From an uncultured Prevotella sp. (GTDB lineage Bacteria > Bacteroidota > Bacteroidia > Bacteroidales > Bacteroidaceae), in assembly GCA_905210845.1 (NCBI GenBank), contig CAJLYG010000047.1, forward strand, positions 1 to 16,886: a stretch of DNA of 16,886 nt, read 5' to 3'. Within the stretch, counting starts at the first letter, position 1. Each line of letters starts with the position of its first letter. Both the position numbers and the translations under genes were made by a program. Positions 6,735 to 15,083 of this stretch are shown piece by piece. The notes below the pieces were generated by a model. That model saw nothing but the letters and a program-made list of their open reading frames with translations, searched no databases and had not been told where the DNA came from.

Positions 6735-8876
6735 TTAGAAGAACAAATATCTGTTATCAACGATCTTCGCCTTAAGGTAGAGTTCGTTCATAAAGTTGCT
6801 TGCATACTGCATAGCCTTCTGCTTGAGCTTCTGCTCCTCCGTCTTATCATTGAATTTACCTGGACGCATGGTCTTGTTAGACACCATGAACAGATAAACA
6901 CCCGCATTGCCCTTGACAGGATTTTTGCAGAACTTACCCTTTGCAGTTGCTGCAACCGCACCACTCAGAGCAGGCTCGCTGGCACCAGTTGCTGGCAGGA
7001 ATGTCGGAGAAGAGAAAGTAATCTGGTTGACATTTGAAATAATGCCACCCTTAGCCTTTGCCACGTTTAGATTATGCACTCCGCTAATCTTTGCCATGAT
7101 TTGCTCTGCTTTCTTATCTTTCAAGACCTCAGCCTTTACCATGTCCTTTACCTGAGGATCATCCAAAGTACGATAGCCAATAGGATGCACCTTATTCAAA
7201 ACAACAACTAATAAATGATCATTGTCACCACATTCATACATAGGAGACACTTCACCTTCCTTCGCAGCGAACAACCACTTCAAGGCATCACGTGTACTAT
7301 GGATGCCAGCCAGATAATGCTGTGCTGTCGTTACATCATTGGCTTCCTTAACCGTATAGCCACTCTTTGCAGCGTTCTTTGTGATTGCATCTGCAGTCTG
7401 ATTAGCGCTGACAAAAGTTGAGAACTTGTTATATGCTGCAGAATAAGTGTCCTTAGAGAATTCAATGTTCTTCTTGATCACTGCAGCTGTATATTTGCTG
7501 GTAACGCCCTTGCGATCCTGAATCTGAACGATCATATTGCCTTGCGTGAACGTAAGATTCTGAATGCTATTCACAGCTGCCGTATTCAAAGTGTTAATCA
7601 AATTCTTCGTATCCTTATCCATAGAAGGACTATTCTCATACATGCGAGTGGTCAACCACTGGCTCTGCCCTGTCTGACCATATTTCTTGGCAATTGCCTC
7701 AAAATCTGCACCGCCCTTCAAGGCCGTAAAAATAGAATCTGCTGTCTTGTGAGCTGCATCAAGGGAGGCACCACCAACCTGGATAGCACGATACTGTACA
7801 GAATCAGGTAACTGCTCCTTTGCCATTAATTTAACGATATTCAGAGAGTTATCTGCCTTGTCTTCAAAAGGACCATATACAGAACCTACTGCCATAGAAT
7901 CTAAATGCTGGGCGATATCTGTCGGGAAAGCATTCTTGCTAACAGGAATACCAAGGTAGTTGACCAAAGAAGTGCTTTTACGAACTATCTCTGAAGGATC
8001 AGCCGCAGCTGCCAAGTCCTTTGCATAACCGGCAAACTGCTTCTGTAAAGAAGAACGATCGCTGGCTGAAGGAGTTACCTGGACATCAACATACTTGATA
8101 TCACGACTTTCCACATATTGCTTGAAACGTGGCTTCAATTCCTCATATTTCGACTTCAAGTCTGACTCCGAAATTTGAACCTTGTTGTCTGCGATGCTGG
8201 AATAAGGGAAGGAAGCCAACTGAATGGAACTCTCTTCATTTTCATCCTTAAATGCCATCTTAGCCTCAACAGGATTGGAAAGGAAGCAATGCGCAAGCAA
8301 GTTCTGGTATTTCTGGGCCAAAGTCTGCTGACGCAAAGTCTTCTCAATGAATGTCCAATATTTGTAAATTTTGCCATATTGGTCTGCAAGCTGTGGGTTA
8401 TTGGCAGATTGTGTCTTATAATCAGCCAAGAACTTCTGCAAAGCGTTTGCGTCAAAGCGACCTGTCTGTTGGTTTACAAAAGGGGTCTGGAGAAGCATAG
8501 GGTTCGTACCTTCCTTCAGGATATTCTGCATTTCCCCATCTGTAACCTTCAGTCCTAACTTTTCAGCCTCATCACTAATCAACTTGCTCTGGACATAGGT
8601 ATTCCACACCATATCCTTCACCTGATTCAACTGTTCGTCAGTGAGACTCTCAGAGCCCTGCTGCATCTTGATGACCTCGGTATACTCATCAATTAACTTC
8701 TGGAAATCATTCACATTGATTTTCTCACCTAAAACTTCGCCTACTTGCTGTCTCTTGTCATTTTGCGTGGATTCACAAGAGCGGAACAGTTCTTCGGCAA
8801 TGAACGCAAAGAGGCCAAATCCGATAATACAGATCAAAATGATACCTCTGCTTCTAATTTTTCCTAATGCTGCCAT
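6735..8876 (-). CDS. ppiD: PpiD/SurA-type membrane-anchored periplasmic peptidyl-prolyl isomerase/chaperone
   Basis: This 713-residue protein has a single N-terminal transmembrane anchor (residues about 10-30, GIILICIIGFGLFAFIAEEL). A SurA_N-like helical chaperone region follows (about 45-200, with VGEVLGEKINVNDFQKLIDEY and VWNTYVQSKLISDEAEKLGL). A parvulin-like region (about 355-460, YRAIQVGG ... ADSIFTALKGGADFEAIAKKYGQTGQSQWLT) and a long C-terminal part come next. E. coli PpiD is 623 residues; larger versions are usual in Bacteroidetes. The expected role is folding of outer-membrane and secreted proteins leaving the Sec translocon. The parvulin segment looks divergent, and I could not confirm catalytic residues, so it may act mainly as a chaperone. 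It follows the CorC gene by 157 bases and ends at the bidirectional terminator. Confidence 0.88.
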   Translation of the reverse strand: MAALGKIRSRGIILICIIGFGLFAFIAEELFRSCESTQNDKRQQVGEVLGEKINVNDFQKLIDEYTEVIKMQQGSESLTDEQLNQVKDMVWNTYVQSKLISDEAEKLGLKVTDGEMQNILKEGTNPMLLQTPFVNQQTGRFDANALQKFLADYKTQSANNPQLADQYGKIYKYWTFIEKTLRQQTLAQKYQNLLAHCFLSNPVEAKMAFKDENEESSIQLASFPYSSIADNKVQISESDLKSKYEELKPRFKQYVESRDIKYVDVQVTPSASDRSSLQKQFAGYAKDLAAAADPSEIVRKSTSLVNYLGIPVSKNAFPTDIAQHLDSMAVGSVYGPFEDKADNSLNIVKLMAKEQLPDSVQYRAIQVGGASLDAAHKTADSIFTALKGGADFEAIAKKYGQTGQSQWLTTRMYENSPSMDKDTKNLINTLNTAAVNSIQNLTFTQGNMIVQIQDRKGVTSKYTAAVIKKNIEFSKDTYSAAYNKFSTFVSANQTADAITKNAAKSGYTVKEANDVTTAQHYLAGIHSTRDALKWLFAAKEGEVSPMYECGDNDHLLVVVLNKVHPIGYRTLDDPQVKDMVKAEVLKDKKAEQIMAKISGVHNLNVAKAKGGIISNVNQITFSSPTFLPATGASEPALSGAVAATAKGKFCKNPVKGNAGVYLFMVSNKTMRPGKFNDKTEEQKLKQKAMQYASNFMNELYLKAKIVDNRYLFF

Positions 8877-8981
8877 TTTTAATTATTTCATTTATGTTTT
8901 ATTATATTCGTTTAGCCATATGCCAATAGACATCACCCAGATATTAAATACCTGTGAAGCCTATACCTTATAAAATGCGTA

Positions 8982-9009
8982 CAAAAATACTAAAAAGATA
9001 TCAAACAAA
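8982..9009 (-). promoter_or_regulatory. Possible promoter of the PpiD-type gene
   Basis: In the 157-base gap, TATTTTTG on the minus strand (8989-8982) fits the Bacteroidetes -7 box. The nearest TTTG (9009-9006) is only 16 bases upstream, shorter than the usual 18-21, so support is weak. The gene may also be read through from the upstream operon. Confidence 0.3.
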
Positions 9010-9033
9010 GGCATTTTTCTCCTAAAATTTACG

Positions 9034-10308
9034 TCAAGGCATAACTTTTAGTTTGACAAGTTCTATCTTGGTCATCGTATTCTTGATAATTTTAAACTCA
9101 TACCGACCAATTCTTACCACTTCATTAAGCTTCGGGAAACTTTGGTATTCATGCAGGATAAGACCTCCGATTGTCATATATTCATCACTCTCAGGAAGAT
9201 CAAGATCAAACATTTCATTTACCTTGTCAATTTCCAAGCGAGCAGAAAGAAGATATTCATTCTTATCTGTCTTCTTGGCTATATACTTCGAATTGTCATG
9301 CTCATCTTCTATGTCGCCAAAGATCTCTTCGACGATATCTTCCAAAGAGACAATTCCGCTGGTCCCCCCAAACTCATCGATCACAACGCTAAGGCTTTTC
9401 TTTTCCTGCAATAAAATTTTCATCAACTTCTGCGCTGCCATGGTCTCAGGAACAAATGGCATCGTACGAATATGCGTACGCCAGTCCTTAGGCTCCCTGA
9501 ACATCTCCAGCGAATGAATATATCCCACGATATGGTCTATGTCTTCTTTATATACAATGATCTTGGAATTGCCACTTTCTATGAATTTTTGCTGCAATTG
9601 CTCAAGAGTGCAATCCTCCATGTCAACGGCATTAATTTCCGTGCGAGGCACCATGCAATCCCTCACTTTCGTATCCGGGAAATCAAGGGCATTTTGGAAT
9701 ATCTTGACCTCATCTTCTATATCATCCTCATTCTTGGCATTATCGATACTTGATTGCACTAAATAATTCAAATCGACCTTTGTAAATTCTCCTTCAGGAT
9801 CCTCTTTCCCTATCTTCACGCCAAAAGACCGTAAGATCAAGCGCGACATCCATGTCGAGAATCGGCTGATCGGCCAGAGAACGATATAACAGACATAAGC
9901 AGGCAAAGAGAAAATCGTCAATAATCGGTTGGGATTACTTTTAAATAACGCCTTCGGCAGGAACTCTCCAGTAAATAGAATAATCATCGTTGAGAGAATG
10001 GTATCAGCAGGAACCGTAAATGCCGCATCATAACTCGAAAAGATTGTATTGTCAAACAACCTTGCGAAAAGGATACCGTAAACGACCATTACAATATTGT
10101 TACCTACAAGCATTGTACTCACAAAGTTGTTCGGATGCTTAAAGAAGACACCAATGATCTTCTGGGCCAATCCATTCTTTTCCTTATCCATCTCAGCCAA
10201 CATTCTGTTACTGGAGACAAAAGCAATCTCCATACCAGAGAAAAATGCCGAGAAAGCCATCGTAATGATGATTTCCAATATAAGGTGTATGTCTACAGAA
10301 TCTTCCAT
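9034..10308 (-). CDS. CNNM/CorC (hemolysin C-like) membrane protein with DUF21, CBS pair and CorC_HlyC domains
   Basis: This 424-residue protein shows the complete domain order. The N-terminal DUF21/CNNM transmembrane domain (residues about 8-190) includes MAFSAFFSGMEIAFVSSNR and MLVGNNIVMVVYGI. A tandem CBS pair follows (about 208-335; KVRDCMVPRTEINAVD, SVVIDEFGGTSGIVSLEDIVEEIFGDIEDEHD), then a C-terminal CorC_HlyC domain (to 424; ESDEYMTIGGLILHEYQSFP). Bacterial CNNM/CorC proteins export Mg2+ with nucleotide binding by the CBS pair; Bacteroidetes gliding protein GldE has the same architecture. The function here is likely divalent-cation transport or envelope homeostasis, not haemolysis. The ATG overlaps the lptC stop by one base (TAATG), which indicates translational coupling. 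Confidence 0.93.
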   Translation of the reverse strand: MEDSVDIHLILEIIITMAFSAFFSGMEIAFVSSNRMLAEMDKEKNGLAQKIIGVFFKHPNNFVSTMLVGNNIVMVVYGILFARLFDNTIFSSYDAAFTVPADTILSTMIILFTGEFLPKALFKSNPNRLLTIFSLPAYVCYIVLWPISRFSTWMSRLILRSFGVKIGKEDPEGEFTKVDLNYLVQSSIDNAKNEDDIEDEVKIFQNALDFPDTKVRDCMVPRTEINAVDMEDCTLEQLQQKFIESGNSKIIVYKEDIDHIVGYIHSLEMFREPKDWRTHIRTMPFVPETMAAQKLMKILLQEKKSLSVVIDEFGGTSGIVSLEDIVEEIFGDIEDEHDNSKYIAKKTDKNEYLLSARLEIDKVNEMFDLDLPESDEYMTIGGLILHEYQSFPKLNEVVRIGRYEFKIIKNTMTKIELVKLKVMP

Positions 10309-10973
10309 TAATGCATTATCGGTATTGAAGTACTCTTCCGTTGTGGCAATGCCTGTTGGCGGAAATTTGTCTTTGCAGAATCCGGAGCCGTACGCAAGGT
10401 ATCGTTACTATTATCATCAAGATCACCTTTAGTAAAGGAGCCTTTGGAATTGGACACAAAATAACGCGTCATCTTTTCGTCACTCCGAAAATAGCTACCT
10501 TGCAATTGACGGTCAGGGGTAATCAAGCGCGAGAATACATAGGAATATAGCTCGTGCTTATTCTCATCCCAAAATAATTGTTCACTTGAAAAACGAATGC
10601 CATCCTTCGTAAGGATGCGTACCCTGCCTCTCAGCTCCCAAAGTTTCATTTGATCAAAATAATATGCCGTATCACATTGAATATAGGACTGGACATGGAA
10701 CTTCTCATCAAATTGTTCCAAAAACACGCCCTTTTCAAAAGTCCAACGGGAAGGATTCTTCACCGTGTTGACATCCCATCGTTCTGTGACAATACGATAT
10801 TTGATAATACCAGAATCGGAAATCAACGTATTAACGCCATAACTTGTCATGACTGAAGCAGAATCTCTCGGAAAGACAGCAGGCGCCGTATGCTCCTTCT
10901 GCTCCTCACAAGAAGTGAGGAAAAGAACAAACATTACAAATGAGAACAGAATTATAAGATATCCTTTCTGCAT
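10308..10973 (-). CDS. lptC: LPS export protein LptC (lipoprotein form)
   Basis: This 221-residue protein carries a lipoprotein signal peptide with lipobox LTSC and lipidated Cys22, followed by EEQKEH. In enterobacteria LptC is held by a transmembrane helix instead. Residues about 40-175 match the LptC/YrbK domain pattern of beta-strand repeats: DSGIIKYRIVTERWDV, WTFEKGVFLEQFDE, VQSYIQCDTAYYFDQMKLWELRGRVRI, FSSEQLFWDE and ITPDRQLQGSYFRSDEKM. About 45 residues of polar, probably disordered tail follow. LptC links the LptBFG transporter to the LptA bridge and carries LPS across the periplasm. Its ATG begins 3 bases after the stop of the outer-membrane protein gene and its stop overlaps the CorC start. 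Confidence 0.92.
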   Translation of the reverse strand: MQKGYLIILFSFVMFVLFLTSCEEQKEHTAPAVFPRDSASVMTSYGVNTLISDSGIIKYRIVTERWDVNTVKNPSRWTFEKGVFLEQFDEKFHVQSYIQCDTAYYFDQMKLWELRGRVRILTKDGIRFSSEQLFWDENKHELYSYVFSRLITPDRQLQGSYFRSDEKMTRYFVSNSKGSFTKGDLDDNSNDTLRTAPDSAKTNFRQQALPQRKSTSIPIMH

Positions 10974-10976
10974 CTA

Positions 10977-12269
10977 CTATTGAACTTTCCACTTTGCGAA
11001 CCAGCCCTCGTTGAAGGTTATGCCAATATTAATTCTGAAGGTATTCTCCGTAATCAAGTCTTTTGCCGACTGGTGAACCCATTGAGCACTGATATTCAAT
11101 ATTGAGCGATTATTAAACTGATTCATGATTGGGATACCAAAACCCAAACTGGCACTGATCTCTTTAGGACCGTCTTGTCCATTTATCTTAATATAAGGTG
11201 TCGCGTATGAGACGCCTGCACGATAATGAATCCGCCCAAAGAAATTCCTTCCATAAGCAGACGGACAAAGTTCTGCCCCAACGGTTACTTTCTGACGGTC
11301 TTTGTATAAGCCGCTTTCTAATGCATACTGGGGGACGTTATTGACCACACTATATTGCGGGAAATCGATCTTCGCCCATTTCTGCAAGCTGTAATCAACG
11401 CCAAACTTTAGTTGGTCATTGTGGTTGTACATAAAGCCTGCACTATAGACATTAGGAATTTCCAGCCCATTCTTGACGGTAAACGTGGTCGTATCAGACA
11501 CTGCCGTCTCACTATTTGTAGAGATTACCTGCAATTCCGGGTCTGAATGCAACTTATGACCCATGGTATATGTTGCACCAATAGTAATAGCATCTTTCTT
11601 GTTCAACTTTGCCGTATATTGAGCGCCAACATTCAGGTTATAGCTCCTAACATCCACGGTATAGTATTTTGACAACGTATTTGCATAGGTCTCACTAAAG
11701 CTCGTTACCAAAGAGCGATTCTCCGTTCCCCATAGATAGCCGAAATTAGCACCCAAGGAGAATCCCTTGAAAGGCTCCCATCCTGCTCCTAAGTAAACTT
11801 GATGAAGCCCTCCGTCACCAGAGTATGCATTCGTATAGGTTCCCTTCTTGCCCTCATCAATATAGTTCGTACTGGAATAGTTATAGCCAACATTAGTAAG
11901 AGGAACCAATCCAAAACTAACGCCCACATGACGAAAGGCACGGAAACCTGCAACTACATACTCGAAGTTCCCATTATTTGCATTCAACTTTGTCCCATTT
12001 TCTGAAAAATTAGTGATCTGGCCAGAAATACCTGCATCGAAAATAAAAGTCAGGGAGTCAATGGCAGAATATGAAGCTGGATTCAAATAATTCACCTGAT
12101 TGTGCTCGTGAAAGCCCAATCCCAATCCATTCATACCACGATTAAAGCCACTTGACTGTTCGGAAAGGATACCCAAACCATACTGGCTATAAGGAGAGTT
12201 TGTGCCGCTCTGTGCAAATGCTGTAAGAGACATGATGCAGAGAAATGCGACGCATAGTATTTTCTTCAT
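10977..12269 (-). CDS. Outer-membrane beta-barrel protein (FadL/OmpP1-like family, Bacteroidetes)
   Basis: The 430-residue protein begins with a clear signal peptide (MKKILCVAFLCIMSLTAFAQ, cut before SGTNS). The mature part starts with SPYSQYGLGIL and NYLNPASYSAIDS, resembling the NPAS-containing N-terminus of FadL/OmpP1-like porins. It continues as alternating amphipathic strands with aromatic ends (GVSFGLVPLTNVGYNYSS, FSLGANFGYLWG, ITIGATYTMGH, LKFGVDYSLQKWA, FGRIHYRAGVSYA, INIGITFNEGWF). It is probably a barrel of about 12-14 strands; the count is by eye. The last strand lies just before a short WKVQ end. The ligand is unknown. It is the first gene of the lptC-corC operon, so a job in envelope lipid or LPS traffic is plausible but not shown. 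A strong -7 box lies just upstream. Confidence 0.82.
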   Translation of the reverse strand: MKKILCVAFLCIMSLTAFAQSGTNSPYSQYGLGILSEQSSGFNRGMNGLGLGFHEHNQVNYLNPASYSAIDSLTFIFDAGISGQITNFSENGTKLNANNGNFEYVVAGFRAFRHVGVSFGLVPLTNVGYNYSSTNYIDEGKKGTYTNAYSGDGGLHQVYLGAGWEPFKGFSLGANFGYLWGTENRSLVTSFSETYANTLSKYYTVDVRSYNLNVGAQYTAKLNKKDAITIGATYTMGHKLHSDPELQVISTNSETAVSDTTTFTVKNGLEIPNVYSAGFMYNHNDQLKFGVDYSLQKWAKIDFPQYSVVNNVPQYALESGLYKDRQKVTVGAELCPSAYGRNFFGRIHYRAGVSYATPYIKINGQDGPKEISASLGFGIPIMNQFNNRSILNISAQWVHQSAKDLITENTFRINIGITFNEGWFAKWKVQ

Positions 12270-12294
12270 TTTGTCTGTATTTCAAATTTGCTTG

Positions 12295-12302
12295 CAAAAT
12301 TA
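12295..12302 (-). promoter_or_regulatory. Predicted -7 box of the outer-membrane protein-lptC-corC operon
   Basis: TAATTTTG, followed by CAA, on the minus strand (12302-12295) fits the Bacteroidetes -7 element. No convincing -33 box is seen at the usual spacing. A leader of about 20 bases would separate it from the ATG at 12269. Confidence 0.45.
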
Positions 12303-12347
12303 TCGAAAAATTTCGAAATAATAGCACGATAAGTGGGAAATATAAGT

Positions 12348-12355
12348 TATTTTTG
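12348..12355 (+). promoter_or_regulatory. Predicted -7 box of the DUF4105-phosphatase-like operon
   Basis: TATTTTTG at 12348-12355, followed by CATCG, fits the Bacteroidetes -7 element. A -33 box is not evident. Predicted transcription starts around 12360-12363, which argues against the GTG at 12333 as the translation start. Confidence 0.45.
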
Positions 12356-12359
12356 CATC

Positions 12360-13586
12360 GTGAAACGTTTTAAATATAATTTAAGGTGGTGCTGGGTGTT
12401 AATTTTCATGTTATTAACAACGGCCCTAAAAGGTCAGGACAGTGACGCTCTCCCAAAAGTGAATACAGATTCGATAAAAATCAGTTTACTTACTTGTGGG
12501 CCTGGTTCTGAAGTGTATTCCTTATATGGTCATACTGCCATTCGTTTTCAAGATCCACAGAGAGGGCAGGATCTTGCCATTAACTACGGGATGTTCTCTT
12601 TTCGTCAAAAATTCTTCATACTTAGATTTATCTTTGGATTGACCGATTACGAAATGGGAATCATACCTTTCCCTGACTTTCTTCAGGAATATCAAGATGA
12701 GCACAGGTGGGTTATTGAACAGGACCTGCATCTCACTGGAGCAGAAAAATTGAACATCGCACGTGCCATCGACGAGAACTACCTCCCAGAAAATCGTGTT
12801 TACAGATACAATTATTTCTATGATAATTGCACGACAAGAGCCAGGGATATCTTAATCTATCACCTAAATGGAAGTGTTGATTTCCATCAGGGAATGAATG
12901 TCACGACGAGTTATCGGGAAATGACGCACCAATGGAACCAGAAACACTTATGGGCACGCTTTGGAAACGATATTCTTTTAGGTGTCAAGGCCGACTTCAA
13001 GACAAATTATACACAGCAACAATTCTTGCCAGACAGTCTCAGGAAGGATTTTGCTAATGCCACGATCACAGAAAATGGTAAGACCAAGCCATTCGTGGAC
13101 AGTACATTTTACCTAATACGTCCCCAAGGGGAAGCCAATATAGGAAATTTTCTCCTTACCCCGACAGAATGTGCATTGATTCTATTGGCATTTACAGTGA
13201 TTGCCACCTGCTGCGAGATTAGGAGGAAATGTCGTTTCTGGATATACGACCTTGTCCTCTTCGCCTCAGCTGGCACAGCCGGGGTCATCCTCACAGCAAT
13301 GATATTCTCACAGCACCCAACTGTCAGCCTCAACTTACAAATATTAGCATTAAATCCTCTCCCTCTTTTGCTGATCTATCCCATTTTGAAACGACTCAAG
13401 AATGGAAGGGGCTACTGGTTCATTAATTTGTGGATAGCCTTGATCATCCTTTTCTTTATAGGGAATCTTTTCCAGGAATATGCGGAAGGGATGAATTTTG
13501 TGGCATGTTCTTTGCTCTTACGTTGCTTGACAGCTACCCCAAAAGGAAGAAAGATTTTAAAACTCAATCGTAACAAGCATGAATAA
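12360..13586 (+). CDS. DUF4105 (Lnb N-terminal periplasmic domain-like) membrane protein
   Basis: From GTG 12360 the protein has 408 residues. An N-terminal signal or anchor (KRFKYNLR then WCWVLIFMLLTTAL, possible cut near LKG/Q) leads to a periplasmic DUF4105 domain (about 40-260). This contains LLTCGPGSEVYSLYGHTAIRF (His58), INYGMFSF and YNYFYDNCTTRARDIL (Cys157). Residues about 265-390 hold four or five transmembrane helices, and the protein ends in a basic tail. DUF4105 proteins are common in Bacteroidetes and have no firmly known reaction. The frame is open upstream to a GTG at 12333, but a -7 box at 12348-12355 would put that codon outside the mRNA. The GTG at 12360 would give a leaderless message; ATG 12408 lacks the basic n-region. 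It overlaps the next gene by 8 bases, so the two are translationally coupled. Confidence 0.85.
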   Translation: MKRFKYNLRWCWVLIFMLLTTALKGQDSDALPKVNTDSIKISLLTCGPGSEVYSLYGHTAIRFQDPQRGQDLAINYGMFSFRQKFFILRFIFGLTDYEMGIIPFPDFLQEYQDEHRWVIEQDLHLTGAEKLNIARAIDENYLPENRVYRYNYFYDNCTTRARDILIYHLNGSVDFHQGMNVTTSYREMTHQWNQKHLWARFGNDILLGVKADFKTNYTQQQFLPDSLRKDFANATITENGKTKPFVDSTFYLIRPQGEANIGNFLLTPTECALILLAFTVIATCCEIRRKCRFWIYDLVLFASAGTAGVILTAMIFSQHPTVSLNLQILALNPLPLLLIYPILKRLKNGRGYWFINLWIALIILFFIGNLFQEYAEGMNFVACSLLLRCLTATPKGRKILKLNRNKHE

Positions 13587-14985
13587 ATACATCACCGCAA
13601 TACTCGTTACGTTGTCTGCAAATCCGATCAATGCGCAGTTGGTACAACCAGCACCCAAGCTCGTTGTCAGCATTGCCATTGACCAGTTACGGACTGACTA
13701 TATTGAAGAATTCTCAGCTCTTTATACTGCAGAAGGATGGAAGAAACTGATGCGGCAAGGAATGGTTTATGAGACAGCCTCCTACCCCTTTGAGCCAGTT
13801 GACCGAGCGTCTGCCATCGCATGTATTATGACGGGAACGACACCTTATTACAATAGCATCGTCGGAACCCAATGGCTGGACAGGAACACGTTAAGGCCAA
13901 TGTCATGTGTCGATGACGACAAATACACAGCATCTCCCGCTCAAATTTCCACTTCTACCCTCGCCGATGAGCTCAAGATTTCTACAAAAGGCAAAGCTAT
14001 GATTTATGCGATCGCCGCCGACTGTGATGCCGCCATTCTGTCAGCAGGACACGCAGCGGACGGAGCCTTTTGGATTCAAGATAAGACAGGGAGCCTATGC
14101 ACTTCAACATATTATTCCAACCGGGCATCTTCTTGGATAAAGAAACTAAATAACGAGAATCTGCAAAGCACTCGTACAGAATCAGATAGAAATGCGTTGG
14201 TCATCAAGACTGCCATCCGTTGCGTTCAGGATCATTCCATGGGTAAGGATGACATCACAGACATGATGTCCGTGACCCTTACTGCACAGGAAGCGAAACC
14301 GACAAACTGGCAGGCACAAACAGAAAGTGCTTATCTACAGTTGGATAATTTACTTTCCGAACTGATTTCTTCTATAGAAACCACCGTAGGAAAACAAAAT
14401 GTACTTTTTGTCTTAACAAGTACGGGATTTAGAGATGAAGAGAATGTTGAATATAGCAAATATAGGATTCCTACAGGGACCTTTTACATCAACAGGACAG
14501 CCAATCTACTCAACATATATTTAGGTGCCATATATGGCCAAGGAAGATATGTAGAAGCTTGTTTCCACAACCAAATTTATCTGAATAGGAAACTCATCGA
14601 ACAAAAGAGAATCAGTTTCAGTGACGTACTAAGTCGTTCGCAGGAATTCCTGATTCAAAATGCGGGTGTCAGGGACGTCTTTACGACAGATCGCTTACAA
14701 ACAGGAAGCAATGATATCATCAAGTTGAGAAATGGTTACAATCCAACCACCAGTGGGGATATCATTATCGAAGTTGCAGCTGGATGGCGCTTACTCAATG
14801 AAGACAGCCAAGAAAGCTACACCTCACGCGCATTTTACGTTCCCTTCCCCATCATCCTATATGGGGCAGGAATAAAAGCCAAGCACCTTACGACTCCAGT
14901 TACAATCGACCGCATTGCGCCTACACTGGCGAAAGCTATACGAATAAGGGCACCGAATGCCTGCAAGGCAGAGCCTCTGCCTTAA
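13579..14985 (+). CDS. Alkaline phosphatase/nucleotide pyrophosphatase superfamily protein, probably catalytically inactive
   Basis: This 468-residue exported protein has a short signal (MNKYITAILVTLSANPINAQ) and the fold marks of the PafA/NPP-like family. These are KLVVSIAIDQLRTDY (first metal Asp = Asp35), a nucleophile-loop region ending CIMTG (82-86) followed by the typical YYNSIVGTQW, and the late block SGDIIIEVAAGW ... PFPIILYGAGI. Key residues are missing. The nucleophile Thr/Ser position is Arg76 in DRASAIACIMTG; the D-x3-GH motif is not found; the TADHG motif is TSTGF (280-284); and the late His-Gly before the barrel-end strand is absent (SYTSRAFYV, 413-421). I infer a pseudoenzyme, possibly a structural or binding protein. 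Its ATG overlaps the DUF4105 stop (ATGAATAA). The stop codon is embedded in a hairpin. Confidence 0.85.
   Translation: MNKYITAILVTLSANPINAQLVQPAPKLVVSIAIDQLRTDYIEEFSALYTAEGWKKLMRQGMVYETASYPFEPVDRASAIACIMTGTTPYYNSIVGTQWLDRNTLRPMSCVDDDKYTASPAQISTSTLADELKISTKGKAMIYAIAADCDAAILSAGHAADGAFWIQDKTGSLCTSTYYSNRASSWIKKLNNENLQSTRTESDRNALVIKTAIRCVQDHSMGKDDITDMMSVTLTAQEAKPTNWQAQTESAYLQLDNLLSELISSIETTVGKQNVLFVLTSTGFRDEENVEYSKYRIPTGTFYINRTANLLNIYLGAIYGQGRYVEACFHNQIYLNRKLIEQKRISFSDVLSRSQEFLIQNAGVRDVFTTDRLQTGSNDIIKLRNGYNPTTSGDIIIEVAAGWRLLNEDSQESYTSRAFYVPFPIILYGAGIKAKHLTTPVTIDRIAPTLAKAIRIRAPNACKAEPLP
14965..14983. repeat. Perfect inverted repeat at the end of the phosphatase-like gene
   Basis: AAGGCAGA (14965-14972) and TCTGCCTT (14976-14983) are perfect complements around GCC, giving an 8-bp GC-rich stem with a 3-base loop. 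It covers the last codons and runs into the TAA stop. No U-run follows on the plus strand (AACCCCAAG), so it is not a standard terminator; it could protect the 3' end or act as a pause. Confidence 0.6.
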
Positions 14986-15083
14986 CCCCAAGCTTAAAAA
15001 GTTATGAGTCCGTTGTTACTGAACCCCATGACTTTTAATCAAACATTTCACATTATTAATTAGGAAATACGGAAAATAATGCG

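Noticed and set aside
14997..15037. Possible terminator AAAAGTTATG ... CATGACTTTT before secA
   Set aside because: The stem is AT-rich with one G-U pair, the loop is 21 bases and only four T bases follow; too weak to call.
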